Assembly: GCA_902803795.1 (NCBI GenBank)
Contig: CADCRC010000006.1
Coordinates: 1-21,697, forward strand
Direction: 5' to 3'
Source of the DNA: an uncultured Erysipelotrichaceae bacterium
Lineage (GTDB): Bacteria > Bacillota_I > Bacilli_A > RF39 > UBA660
Length of the DNA: 21,697 nucleotides
Shown: positions 1-7,504 of the stretch, piece by piece
Position numbering within the stretch: the stretch's first letter is position 1
How the letters are laid out: each line of letters starts with the position of its first letter
Position numbers and translations under genes: made by a program
Notes under the pieces: model-generated
Database searches by the model: none
Told to the model about the DNA's origin: nothing
The model's input: the letters and a program-made list of their open reading frames with translations, nothing else

Positions 1-43
1 ATCTAATAGTTTTAGTAATTTATATATAAGTATTTTTTATTTT

Positions 44-93
44 TTTTATAAGTATAAGTAAGTATATGAGTATCTTTTATAAGTATAAGTAAG
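44..93. repeat. Pair of exact 19-bp direct repeats
   Basis: The unit at 44-62 recurs exactly at 75-93, a 31-bp period (about three helical turns). Its core, ATAAGTATAAGTAAG, is itself a short tandem of AAGTA. A degenerate relative (AAGTAT) lies around 27-32. Only two good copies are seen, with a 12-bp gap, so it is not a CRISPR array. Confidence 0.7.
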
Positions 94-189
94 GCGTATT
101 TTTATTTTTTCTCTTTTTTTATTTCACTGGCATTCCTCCTTTAACAATTTAAGTATATTATATAATTATGTTTAAAATATTAAACAATT

Positions 190-300
190 ATGTGAAATTA
201 TGTTTTTTTACTTTTTTTGCTCTATATTATCTCTCCTTTCATGATTTAATTATAAAAAAAGAATGTGTATAAAATATTTTAAAATCATGTGAAATTATGT
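190..300. repeat. Pair of 14-bp direct repeats with similar flanks
   Basis: ATGTGAAATTATGT occurs at 190-203 and again at 287-300, 97 bp apart. In both cases it is preceded by an AAAATATT(T)AAA-like stretch, so the similar block is about 30 bp long with a few mismatches. It could be a protein-binding site pair or the remnant of a duplication. Confidence 0.6.
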
Positions 301-302
301 GA

Positions 303-2597
303 TTAAAATATATTTTTATAAACATCCTTATAATTCTTAACATATGTAATATTAATATCTTTTTTTATTTCATCAGGTATCTCATCAATATCTACTTTAT
401 TATCATTAGGTACAATAATATGATTTATTCCAGCACGTCTAGCTCCAATAATTTTTTCTTTTAATCCACCTATTGGAAGTACTCTACCCTGTAAAGTTAT
501 TTCACCAGTCATTGATAATTTATTATCAACAGCAACACTTTTAAATAATGAAACAAGAGCAGTAGTAATCGCAATACCTGCAGAAGGACCATCTTTATTA
601 ACAGCACCCTCAGGAAAATGTATATGAACATCATTTTCTTCTAACAATTTTATATCAATATCAAAATCATTAGTATGACTTTTTAAATAAGACAAAGCAA
701 TCTTACAAGATTCTTGCATAACATCACCTAATGAACCAGTTAATATTAAATTCCCTTTTCCTTTAAAATATGTAACCTCAATTGGCAATATATCTCCACC
801 TGAAGTAGTATATGCCATACCATTTACTATACCAACTTGCATTGAACTAACAGGTTTCATATATAAATATTTTGGTTTGCCAAGATATTTTTCTACTTCT
901 TCAATTGTAATATGATAAAAAACTTGTTTTTTATTAAGTAACATTTCCTTAACAACTTTTCTCATAATAGAAGATAATATTCTATCAAGTTCTCTAACAC
1001 CAGCCTCTTTAGTATAATTTTGTATTACATGCATTAAAGCATCATCATCAATAGTAAAAGTAAGAGGTGTTAATCCAGATTCATCCAACTCTTTAGGAAG
1101 TAAATAATTTTTCGCAATATCTAATTTTTCATATTCAGTATAACTTGATAAATTAATAACCTCTAATCTATCAATTAACTCATACGGAATTTGTTCAATA
1201 TAATTCGCAGTAGCGATAAAAAAAACCTGTGATAAATCAAATTCTTCTTCAATATAATGATCAGAAAATTTAGTATTTTGCTCAGGATCTAATACTTCTA
1301 ACAAACTTGATGCAGGATCTCCCTTAATATCTTTAGTCATCTTATCTATTTCATCAATTATAAATACAGGATTACAAGAGCCAGCTTTTTTTATTCCTTG
1401 AATAATTCTACCAGGATTAGACCCAATATATGTTCTTCTATGTCCTACAATCTCTGCCTCATCATTTATTCCTCCAACAGAAATTTTAGCCATTTTTCTA
1501 TTTAATGCTTTCGCAATCGATTGAGCAAGTGAAGTTTTACCAACACCAGGAGGACCTATAAAACAAAGAATAGGACTTTTAGTTGATTTAGCATTTTGTT
1601 TAACTGCTAAAAACTCAAGTATTCTATCTTTAACATCATTCAATCCATAATGAGATGAATCAAGAATTTTTTTAACATCATTCAAATTTTCATTATCTTT
1701 TGTTTTAATATTCCAAGGAAGAGATAACATCCAATTAATATAATCTCGTGTCATACCAATTTCAGGTGAACTCTCAGGCATTTTAGACAATCTATTTATC
1801 TCATCCTTAATAACTTTTTTTGTCTTATTAGAACATTTCAATTTATTTAATTTTTTAGTTAATTTTTCTGCCTCATCCTCAATAGACTCTTCCTCACCCA
1901 ATTCCTGTTGCAACATTTTAATACGTTCTTTTATATAATATTCTTTTTCTCTATCATTAACATTATCCTCTACTTCTTGTTCAATATCTCGTTCAAGTTC
2001 TAAGAATTTTATATCACTATTAATATCTATCACAATTAATTTAGCTCTCTCAACAGGATTAGTAGTAGTAATATATTTCTTTTTCTTTTTAACATCAATT
2101 GCAAGATAGCTACCAATTAAATCACAAAAATCACTTAAATTAGGTACTTTAACTATCTGAGAAATAATCGCATTAGACATATAAGGTGCCTTAGAAATAT
2201 ATCTTTCTAAAGTTTTTTGAAGTATGCCATAATATTTATCTTCATCATTTTCACTATAATAATTGACATCACTATAATTAGCATAATATATCTTATCTTC
2301 TTCATCTATTTTATCAATATTAACTCTTCTAACTCCCTCAATAACTAGTCTAGTTTTATTATTAGGAATAGTCATCTTAATCTTTAATCTACATAAAACA
2401 CCAACATTAGGTAAAGAAGTAATATCATGAAAAAAATCTTCAATAGGATTAACAACTAAAACAAGTTTTTCATCTATATCATTAAAAATACGATACATCA
2501 TATTTTCATACACATTATCATATTCTATTTTAATTTCTGTATTAGGAAATATTACAATATCTTCTAATACTAAAACATGTACTTTATCTATTTTCAT
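303..2597 (-). CDS. lon: ATP-dependent Lon protease (LonA)
   Basis: Lon is a cytoplasmic AAA+ serine protease that unfolds and degrades damaged or regulatory proteins as a hexamer. The 764 residues match the usual length. In order: an N-terminal substrate-binding LON domain (about 1-195), a charged coiled helical region (200-300), and an AAA+ module with Walker A GPPGVGKT (348-355) and Walker B VFIIDEIDK (411-419). The C-terminal S16 peptidase has catalytic Ser672 in GPSAG and Lys in GGLKEK; Lys715 gives the 43-residue Ser-Lys spacing known for E. coli Lon. All catalytic residues look intact. The ATG follows a GGGGGA ribosome site, and a strong promoter sits in the 61-bp gap after rodA. No CIRCE (HrcA) operator is visible, so heat control of that type is not supported. 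Confidence 0.97.
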   Translation of the reverse strand: MKIDKVHVLVLEDIVIFPNTEIKIEYDNVYENMMYRIFNDIDEKLVLVVNPIEDFFHDITSLPNVGVLCRLKIKMTIPNNKTRLVIEGVRRVNIDKIDEEDKIYYANYSDVNYYSENDEDKYYGILQKTLERYISKAPYMSNAIISQIVKVPNLSDFCDLIGSYLAIDVKKKKKYITTTNPVERAKLIVIDINSDIKFLELERDIEQEVEDNVNDREKEYYIKERIKMLQQELGEEESIEDEAEKLTKKLNKLKCSNKTKKVIKDEINRLSKMPESSPEIGMTRDYINWMLSLPWNIKTKDNENLNDVKKILDSSHYGLNDVKDRILEFLAVKQNAKSTKSPILCFIGPPGVGKTSLAQSIAKALNRKMAKISVGGINDEAEIVGHRRTYIGSNPGRIIQGIKKAGSCNPVFIIDEIDKMTKDIKGDPASSLLEVLDPEQNTKFSDHYIEEEFDLSQVFFIATANYIEQIPYELIDRLEVINLSSYTEYEKLDIAKNYLLPKELDESGLTPLTFTIDDDALMHVIQNYTKEAGVRELDRILSSIMRKVVKEMLLNKKQVFYHITIEEVEKYLGKPKYLYMKPVSSMQVGIVNGMAYTTSGGDILPIEVTYFKGKGNLILTGSLGDVMQESCKIALSYLKSHTNDFDIDIKLLEENDVHIHFPEGAVNKDGPSAGIAITTALVSLFKSVAVDNKLSMTGEITLQGRVLPIGGLKEKIIGARRAGINHIIVPNDNKVDIDEIPDEIKKDINITYVKNYKDVYKNIF

Positions 2598-2633
2598 ACG
2601 CTAATCCCCCGCCACTATACAAATATGTATTCT

Positions 2634-2662
2634 ATTATATAAATTATTTTATATTATTTCAA
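2634..2662 (-). promoter_or_regulatory. Sigma-A-type promoter for lon
   Basis: Read on the minus strand: TTGAAA (2657-2662), a 17-base spacer, then TATAAT (2634-2639), both close to consensus. The -35 hexamer overlaps the TGA stop of the upstream SEDS gene (2659-2661), and no terminator separates the two genes. lon therefore has its own promoter but may also receive read-through. Confidence 0.7.
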
Positions 2663-3774
2663 GAATTAATTATCTTATTTTTAGAAAAATTTAGCAAAAG
2701 ACCAATTATAATCATATAAGATAATAATGAAGAACCTCCATAAGATATAAATGGTAATGTAATTCCAGTAATTGGTAATAATCCAATAGTCATAGAAATA
2801 TTCTGAACTTGTTGAAATATAATAACCGCAAAAACACCAGAAATAAGATATCTATATTTTTTTATCCTATACAAAACCAATATACTTATATCTAAATAAA
2901 TCATAATAATAAACAATATAACAACTCCAACATATCCAAAAGAAGAAGCATATATAGTAAATATAAAATCAGTAGAAGCTTCAGGAATATATATAGGAGT
3001 CTTTCTAATACCATACCCAAAATATCCAGCAGATCCAATAGAATATATAGAATTATTTAACTGCATTCCACTTTGTTCTTTCCAATTTAATATTCTATTT
3101 ATTCTATAATATGTATTAATACCAAACACATCTATAAACTTATCTTCTTCATTATTATAAAAATTATATAAAAACATAAAACTTAAAACAACAACCCCAA
3201 TAAAAACAATACCCCATATTTTTCTTATACCTGATGTAAACATCATCACAACATATATAACAAGATATAGTATAACTGCACCTGTATCAGGTTCTAAAAA
3301 AGTTAAAACAGAAGGTATTAATACTATTAATAAACTTTTTAATATTAATAATAATTCTTGAACAATAGTAGGATTCTCATATTTATTTCTAAATGAATTA
3401 ATAAAATAAGATAAATATAATATTAAAAATAATTTCATAAATTCAGAAGGTTGAAAATTACCAATACCAGGTATCTTATACCAACATTTACTTCCATTAA
3501 TTGAAACTCCAAATACTAATAATCCTAATAATAATATATTACCTAAAACATATAAAAACAAAGAATATTTATATATATCTATATTTGTTCTAGTATAAAT
3601 ATATATAATTATAATAAAACAAACTATATACCAAAGCATTTGTTTAATAGCTAAATTACCAAAATTAGAATCAGTATATATACCAGCAGAATAAATACTA
3701 ATTATAGAAATTATACTTAGTAAAACTATTGGAATTAATATATTTAAATTTAATTTATTTCTTTTCTTAATCAT
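2659..3774 (-). CDS. SEDS-family peptidoglycan polymerase (RodA/FtsW)
   Basis: This is an integral membrane glycosyltransferase that polymerises lipid II into peptidoglycan strands together with a class B penicillin-binding protein. The 371 residues are almost all hydrophobic, with about ten membrane segments. Family marks are FQPSEFMKL (107-115), EPDTGAVI (161-168), the STDFIF segment with the conserved catalytic Asp269, and the signature GLLPITGITLPFISYGGSS (331-349). RodA (elongation) and FtsW (division) are hard to separate on motifs alone. The short N terminus, compact length and lack of division genes nearby lean to RodA, but I leave the symbol empty. The start is set by AGGAG eight bases before the ATG. 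It stops with TGA, evidence for the standard bacterial code. It diverges from the TPR glycosyltransferase. Confidence 0.9.
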   Translation of the reverse strand: MIKKRNKLNLNILIPIVLLSIISIISIYSAGIYTDSNFGNLAIKQMLWYIVCFIIIIYIYTRTNIDIYKYSLFLYVLGNILLLGLLVFGVSINGSKCWYKIPGIGNFQPSEFMKLFLILYLSYFINSFRNKYENPTIVQELLLILKSLLIVLIPSVLTFLEPDTGAVILYLVIYVVMMFTSGIRKIWGIVFIGVVVLSFMFLYNFYNNEEDKFIDVFGINTYYRINRILNWKEQSGMQLNNSIYSIGSAGYFGYGIRKTPIYIPEASTDFIFTIYASSFGYVGVVILFIIMIYLDISILVLYRIKKYRYLISGVFAVIIFQQVQNISMTIGLLPITGITLPFISYGGSSLLSYMIIIGLLLNFSKNKIINS

Positions 3775-3796
3775 TACAAATCTCCTACAACTATTT

Positions 3797-3802
3797 ATTA
3801 TA
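3797..3802 (-). promoter_or_regulatory. Possible -10 element for the SEDS gene
   Basis: TATAAT on the minus strand, about 15-20 bases before the ribosome site of the SEDS gene. The best -35-like hexamer (TTGTAT, 3824-3829) is 21 bases away, which is too far, so only the -10 is offered. It lies in the divergent intergenic region 3775-3896. Confidence 0.3.
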
Positions 3803-3844
3803 TAACAAAAATATAATAAATAAATACAAATTTAATAAAATATA

Positions 3845-3873
3845 TTGATAATAACCAACAAAAATAATATAAT
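3845..3873 (+). promoter_or_regulatory. Sigma-A-type promoter for the TPR glycosyltransferase
   Basis: TTGATA (3845-3850), a 17-base spacer and TATAAT (3868-3873), about 23 bases upstream of the ATG at 3897, which has AGAGGTG as ribosome site. Confidence 0.7.
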
Positions 3874-3896
3874 TTATCTATAATAGAGGTGTAGTA

Positions 3897-4979
3897 ATGA
3901 ACGAAATATCTTTATGTATGATAGTTAAAAATGAAGAAGACTGTTTAAATAATTGTTTATCAAGTGTACATGATTTAGTAGATGAAATAATAATAGTAGA
4001 TACAGGTTCTACAGATAAAACTATCGATATAGCAAAAAATTATACTGATAAAATATATAAATTTAAATGGATAGATGATTTTTCAAAAGCAAGAAATTAT
4101 TCATTTTCAAAAGCAACAAAAGAATATATTTTCTGGTTAGATGCAGATGACATAATAGAAGAAAAAGAAAGAGAAAAATTCAAAGAATTCAAAAAAAACA
4201 TTGATAGTAATATAGATATATATAGAATGAAATATATTTATTCAAAAGATAGCGAAGGAAAACCTACACTAATACAATTAAAAGATAGAATTTACAAAAG
4301 AAAAAATAATTATATATGGCATAGTCCAATACACGAATATATTACACCATTTGGTAATATTAAAAATACAGATATTATAATAACACATAATAAACAAGCA
4401 ATACATGATAAAGAAAGAAACATGAGAATATTTAATAAAATGATAAGAGAAGGATACAAATTTAACATAAGAGAAGAATACTGTTATGCAAGTGAGTTTT
4501 TTTATGGAAAAAAATATGAAAAAGCAATAGAATTATATGAAAAATTTAAAGACAAATATATAGTAGATTTTGATAATAATTATTTTTATATAAATTTTGC
4601 CCTAATAGATTTAGCAAAATGCTATATAAAAACAAAAAATTATAATAATGCAATTGATACTCTATTAACATATATGAAATTTAATACACCAACCCCTGTA
4701 TGTTTAAATGAATTAGCTTATATATATACACATCTAGAAAAATATGATATAGCTAATTTCTGGTATAGAACATCATTACTACAAAAAGATAAAGAAAATG
4801 ACGAATATCAAAAATATTTAACCTTTTTAGGTTTAGGATATACCTGCTACAAACAAAATAACATAGTAGAAGCAATAGAATATAATGAAAGAGCAGGTAA
4901 AATATATCCAAATGATGAAACCTATTTAAAAAATAAAAAAATATATGAAAGTAAAAGCATAAAAAATGATTTAAATTAA
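3897..4979 (+). CDS. Family 2 glycosyltransferase with C-terminal TPR repeats
   Basis: The N-terminal domain (about 1-175) is a GT-A fold family 2 glycosyltransferase. It opens with ISLCMIVKNEED and IIIVDTGSTD (nucleotide-sugar binding) and carries the metal-binding WLDADD motif (80-85). From about residue 180 on there are helical tetratricopeptide-like repeats (YEKAIELYEKF, YNNAIDTLL and NNIVEAIEYNERAGKIYP). This architecture is shared by uncharacterised cell-wall or glycoprotein transferases and by the peptide S-glycosyltransferase SunS, where the TPR part helps dimerise or hold the acceptor. No signal peptide or membrane segment is visible, so it probably acts in the cytoplasm. Donor and acceptor cannot be read from sequence. 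It is a single-gene unit with its own promoter, ending next to a tRNA pair on the other strand. Confidence 0.88.
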   Translation: MNEISLCMIVKNEEDCLNNCLSSVHDLVDEIIIVDTGSTDKTIDIAKNYTDKIYKFKWIDDFSKARNYSFSKATKEYIFWLDADDIIEEKEREKFKEFKKNIDSNIDIYRMKYIYSKDSEGKPTLIQLKDRIYKRKNNYIWHSPIHEYITPFGNIKNTDIIITHNKQAIHDKERNMRIFNKMIREGYKFNIREEYCYASEFFYGKKYEKAIELYEKFKDKYIVDFDNNYFYINFALIDLAKCYIKTKNYNNAIDTLLTYMKFNTPTPVCLNELAYIYTHLEKYDIANFWYRTSLLQKDKENDEYQKYLTFLGLGYTCYKQNNIVEAIEYNERAGKIYPNDETYLKNKKIYESKSIKNDLN

Positions 4980-4983
4980 AAAA

Positions 4984-5007
4984 TCGAACTTTAATTAAAA
5001 AGTTCGA
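4984..5007 (-). terminator. Rho-independent terminator for the tRNA unit
   Basis: A perfect 9-bp stem (4984-4992 with 4999-5007, TCGAACTTT) and a 6-base loop. On the minus strand it is followed by a run of U, so it terminates the tRNA-Leu/tRNA-Thr transcript. On the plus strand there is no U-tract, so it would act only weakly for the glycosyltransferase gene. Confidence 0.75.
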
Positions 5008-5020
5008 CTAAATATACATC

Positions 5021-5096
<76 letters not shown>

Positions 5097-5208
5097 ATAT
5101 TTATACATAACAACAAAAATTATAACATAACTAATATTATTTTGTATACTTTTTTAAAAAAATATATCTTAATAAAAGAAAAAAATAGAAAATTAAATAA
5201 TAAATATT

Positions 5209-5295
5209 TGGTGCCTCCATCCGGACTTGAACCGGAACTCTATTGCTAGAAATAGATTTTGAGTCTATCGCGTCTACCAATTCCGCCATGGAGGC
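5209..5295 (-). tRNA. tRNA-Leu (anticodon CAA)
   Basis: This is an 87-base class II tRNA with an extended variable arm and encoded CCA. The acceptor arms GCCTCCA and TGGAGGC pair perfectly. The anticodon loop CTCAAAA gives CAA, reading UUG. It is the first gene of the two-tRNA unit. Confidence 0.97.
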
Positions 5296-5303
5296 CTAGA
5301 AAT

Positions 5304-5312
5304 AGTATATCA
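5304..5312 (-). promoter_or_regulatory. Extended -10 promoter for the tRNA unit
   Basis: On the minus strand, TGA-TATACT (extended -10) lies eight bases before the first base of tRNA-Leu, implying a very short leader. No good -35 is seen, as is common for extended -10 promoters. The same TGATATACT string forms the promoter at 17748-17756. Confidence 0.55.
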
Positions 5313-5349
5313 TATTTTTTGAAATAATATACTTTTTATTTGAAATAAT

Positions 5350-5925
5350 TTAATTTTCTCTATATTTAGATTTATATAAATCTAAAGTCTCATCTTTTTC
5401 ATCGCTACTTTTTTCTTTTAATTCTTCAATATTAGGCAAATCATTTAAAGAATTCATACCAAAATAATCTAAAAATTCAGAAGTAGTCGCATACAATATA
5501 GGCTTACCAGGTAAATTAGCCCTACCTTCTTCTTTAATTAATCCATGACTAACTAATTTTCTAATTATTTGAGATGTAGATACACCTCTTATCGCATCAA
5601 CCTGAATTCTAGTAATAGGCTCATTATATGCAATAATCGCAAGTGTTTCAATCGCAGATTGACTAATCTTCTTAGTCTTTTTATCAATTAATAATCTTTG
5701 ATAATATTCCTTATGTTCATATTTAGTAGTCAGCTTTATCTTATTACCTAAAAAATCAATTCTAAGACCTCTATCTTTATTCAAATACTTTTTCTTTAAA
5801 CACTCTATTACATTAAGTGTCTCTTCATCATCAATTTGCATAGTTTGACTAATCTGTTCTACATCAAGTCCATCTTCGCCTACTACAAATAATAATCCTT
5901 CTAATATAGCTTCTTTTTCTTCCAT
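5350..5925 (-). CDS. scpB: Segregation and condensation protein B
   Basis: ScpB is the winged-helix (kite) subunit of the SMC-ScpAB condensin, which compacts and segregates the chromosome. The 191 residues match the family. Two winged-helix domains are visible. The second contains the conserved block SQSAIETLAIIAYNEPITRIQVDAIRG (about 88-114, described here as family motif), followed by LVSHGLIKEEGRANLPGKPILYATT-like wing residues. The N terminus MEEKEAILEGLLFVVGEDGL is the usual start helix. Its ATG overlaps the TAA of scpA by one base (TAATG), with GAGG as ribosome site inside scpA, so translation is probably coupled to keep the subunit ratio. Confidence 0.96.
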   Translation of the reverse strand: MEEKEAILEGLLFVVGEDGLDVEQISQTMQIDDEETLNVIECLKKKYLNKDRGLRIDFLGNKIKLTTKYEHKEYYQRLLIDKKTKKISQSAIETLAIIAYNEPITRIQVDAIRGVSTSQIIRKLVSHGLIKEEGRANLPGKPILYATTSEFLDYFGMNSLNDLPNIEELKEKSSDEKDETLDLYKSKYREN

Positions 5926-6629
5926 TATACAGCCTCACAATATATCATAGAAAACTCATTTTGTTGAGTAATCTGTAATTCCTTTTCTTTAGCCATCTCA
6001 AGTATCGCAATAAAAGTAGCCACAACATACTCATAAGATGCCTCTTCAAATAAATCAATAAATGATGTTTTAACATTTTTCTTTAACAAAGATTTAATTT
6101 CCAATCTTCTTTGCTTAATAGATATACCAGTTTTATTAATCTTAGTCATAACAGGTTTCTTATCTAACTGACTATTTAAAAAATTCTTCATCGCACATAC
6201 TAAATCATCCATAGTACCTATTTGTTCTCTAGTTTCTTCTTCTAAATAATTACTTCTTTTTTCAGGAATCTTAGTATAAATTTCTGATCTTTTATATGAT
6301 TTATCCTGCAATATATTACTTATTTCTTTATATGCAGAATACTCTAATAACTTCTGTACTAATTCTTCTCTAGGATCATCAACCTCTTCTTCCTCATTTG
6401 GTTCATGCAACAAAATTTTAGATTTAATTTCTAATAATTCACTTGCTATTAAAAGATATTGACTAGTAACTTCTAAATTAAGTTTATATGAATTATTAAT
6501 TACTTCCATATACTCTTTAGTAATTATATCAATCTCAATATCCATTATATCCATTTTTTTAGTTTTAATCAAATGTAATAATAAATCAAGAGGACCCTGA
6601 AAGTCATTAACACTAAACTCTATATCCAT
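5925..6629 (-). CDS. scpA: Segregation and condensation protein A (kleisin)
   Basis: ScpA is the kleisin that bridges the two SMC heads and binds ScpB. The 234 residues carry the diagnostic N-terminal block FQGPLDLLLHLIKTKKMDIMDI (residues about 10-31), the QYLLIASELLEIKSKILL helix, an acidic linker (EEEEVDDPREE) and a C-terminal winged helix that contacts the SMC cap. The family match is unambiguous. Its start has a weak AGG ribosome site. It precedes scpB with a one-base overlap. No smc gene is in the window, which is normal. Confidence 0.96.
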   Translation of the reverse strand: MDIEFSVNDFQGPLDLLLHLIKTKKMDIMDIEIDIITKEYMEVINNSYKLNLEVTSQYLLIASELLEIKSKILLHEPNEEEEVDDPREELVQKLLEYSAYKEISNILQDKSYKRSEIYTKIPEKRSNYLEEETREQIGTMDDLVCAMKNFLNSQLDKKPVMTKINKTGISIKQRRLEIKSLLKKNVKTSFIDLFEEASYEYVVATFIAILEMAKEKELQITQQNEFSMIYCEAV

Positions 6630-6680
6630 TATATCAACCTACTTATCCAATTATTTAATTCTAAATTTATAACCATTAAT

Positions 6681-6709
6681 ATTATATTATATTTTCATAA
6701 TAACACCAA
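6681..6709 (-). promoter_or_regulatory. Likely promoter for scpAB
   Basis: On the minus strand, TTGGTG (6704-6709), a 17-base spacer and TATAAT (6681-6686). A second overlapping TATAAT lies at 6686-6691. It is about 50 bases upstream of the scpA start. The AT background makes chance matches possible. Confidence 0.45.
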
Positions 6710-6748
6710 TATAATATTACATCAAGATAAATCATAAGAAAACAAATA

Positions 6749-6862
6749 TCATAAATTATATAACAAATTAAAATAACCAATTGTTATTCCCATAAACAAT
6801 ATAACTATAATTATTGTAATAATAAATCTTTTATTTTTTTTAATTATATCATTTATTATCAT
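6749..6862 (-). CDS. 37-residue single-pass membrane protein, unrecognised
   Basis: A short ORF between dut and scpA. ATG at 6862 follows a strong ribosome site (GAGGGG, five to six bases away). The product starts with a polar, basic segment (IINDIIKKNKR), then about 18 hydrophobic residues (FIITIIIVILFMGITIGY), then a short tail FNLLYNL and a TGA stop. The basic-then-hydrophobic order predicts one membrane helix with the N terminus inside. It fills part of a 391-bp gap that otherwise lacks a gene. I do not recognise the family. The SD plus clean topology argue that it is real, but in such AT-rich DNA hydrophobic Ile-rich ORFs arise easily. Confidence 0.5.
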   Translation of the reverse strand: MIINDIIKKNKRFIITIIIVILFMGITIGYFNLLYNL

Positions 6863-6899
6863 CTTATCCCCTCTAGTATTATTTTAAATAAATAATAGC

Positions 6900-6927
6900 A
6901 TTATATTTACATAAAATCAAGGAACAA
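6900..6927 (-). promoter_or_regulatory. Possible promoter for the 37-residue protein
   Basis: On the minus strand, TTGTTC (6922-6927), a 16-base spacer and TATAAT (6900-6905), about 38 bases before the ATG at 6862. The -35 is weak. No terminator is seen after dut, so read-through is also possible. Confidence 0.35.
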
Positions 6928-7020
6928 AAAAACATATACAAATATACTAATATAATTAATTAACATAAATATATATAACAAAAAGATATTTCACTTATTC
7001 AATAAAACATCTCTATATTA

Positions 7021-7473
7021 TTAATTACCAGTAGATCCAAAACCACCCATTCTCTCACCAGTTGAAATATCATTATCTACTTTTAAATATTTTGAAAATA
7101 CACCTTGACCTATTTTATCCCCTTTTTTTATAACAATATCCTCATCATTAAAATTATAAAATGCAAAAAAAATATGTCCATCATTATCTTTATTTTCAAA
7201 ATAATCTGAATCAATCAAACCTACTGAATTAGCTAATACTAATCCTTTTTTAGGTCCACTACTTCTATTAATTAAAAATAAACATTCATCATCATTCATA
7301 TATACCTTTAATCCAGTAGACACTAAAGTAGGCTTATCTCCTAACTTGAATGGATGTATTTTTATATCTTCTGCTGCCTCTATATCATAACCGGCAGAGT
7401 TTAATGTAGACCTTATTGGTAAGTTAATATTTTTATCTTCATATCCTTTTACAATCATAAATCCTCTTTGCAT
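7021..7473 (-). CDS. dut: Trimeric dUTPase
   Basis: The enzyme hydrolyses dUTP to dUMP and pyrophosphate, keeping uracil out of DNA and feeding dTMP synthesis. All five family motifs are present in 150 residues: SAGYDIEA (26-33), NRSSGPKKGL (69-78), GLIDSDY (85-91, holding the catalytic Asp), GDKIGQGVF (118-126) and the C-terminal P-loop-like RMGGFGSTG (141-149). After IDSDY the usual short RGE turn is replaced by a longer FENKDNDGHI segment. The chosen ATG has AAGGAG six bases upstream. A second ATG five codons in (MIVKGYED) also has a GAGG-like site and matches common dUTPase N termini, so the exact start is open. It lies 31 bp downstream of nrdD, fitting a joint dNTP-supply unit. Confidence 0.95.
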   Translation of the reverse strand: MQRGFMIVKGYEDKNINLPIRSTLNSAGYDIEAAEDIKIHPFKLGDKPTLVSTGLKVYMNDDECLFLINRSSGPKKGLVLANSVGLIDSDYFENKDNDGHIFFAFYNFNDEDIVIKKGDKIGQGVFSKYLKVDNDISTGERMGGFGSTGN

Positions 7474-7504
7474 TCTCTTCTCCTTTATATTTTTATATTT
7501 ATTT

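Larger units (their letters stand above)
1..302. other. Gene-poor intergenic stretch downstream of lon
   Basis: No credible coding region is visible on either strand. The stretch holds an exact 19-bp direct repeat (44-62 and 75-93) and a second repeat of 14 bp (190-203 and 287-300) with similar AT-rich flanks. On the minus strand there are two Shine-Dalgarno-like sequences (135-142, AAAGGAGG; 233-240, GAAAGGAG) with no substantial ORF behind them. A weak palindrome AAAATATTTT (271-280) lies past the lon stop but has no clear U-tract, so I do not call it a terminator. It may be a decayed gene or a control region for a gene to the left of the window. Confidence 0.6.

Noticed and set aside
44..93. 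Possible CRISPR array
   Set aside because: Only two 19-bp copies separated by 12 bp, no third unit and no cas genes.
169..273. Plus-strand ORF of 34 codons
   Set aside because: No ribosome site and no recognisable pattern; composition explains it.
2598..2658. CIRCE/HrcA heat-shock operator upstream of lon
   Set aside because: No TTAGCACTC inverted repeat is present in the short gap.
7474..7504. Frameshifted or read-through continuation of NrdD
   Set aside because: After the TGA come in-frame TAA codons, and neither other frame encodes Cys or a GY motif in the 31 bp before dut.
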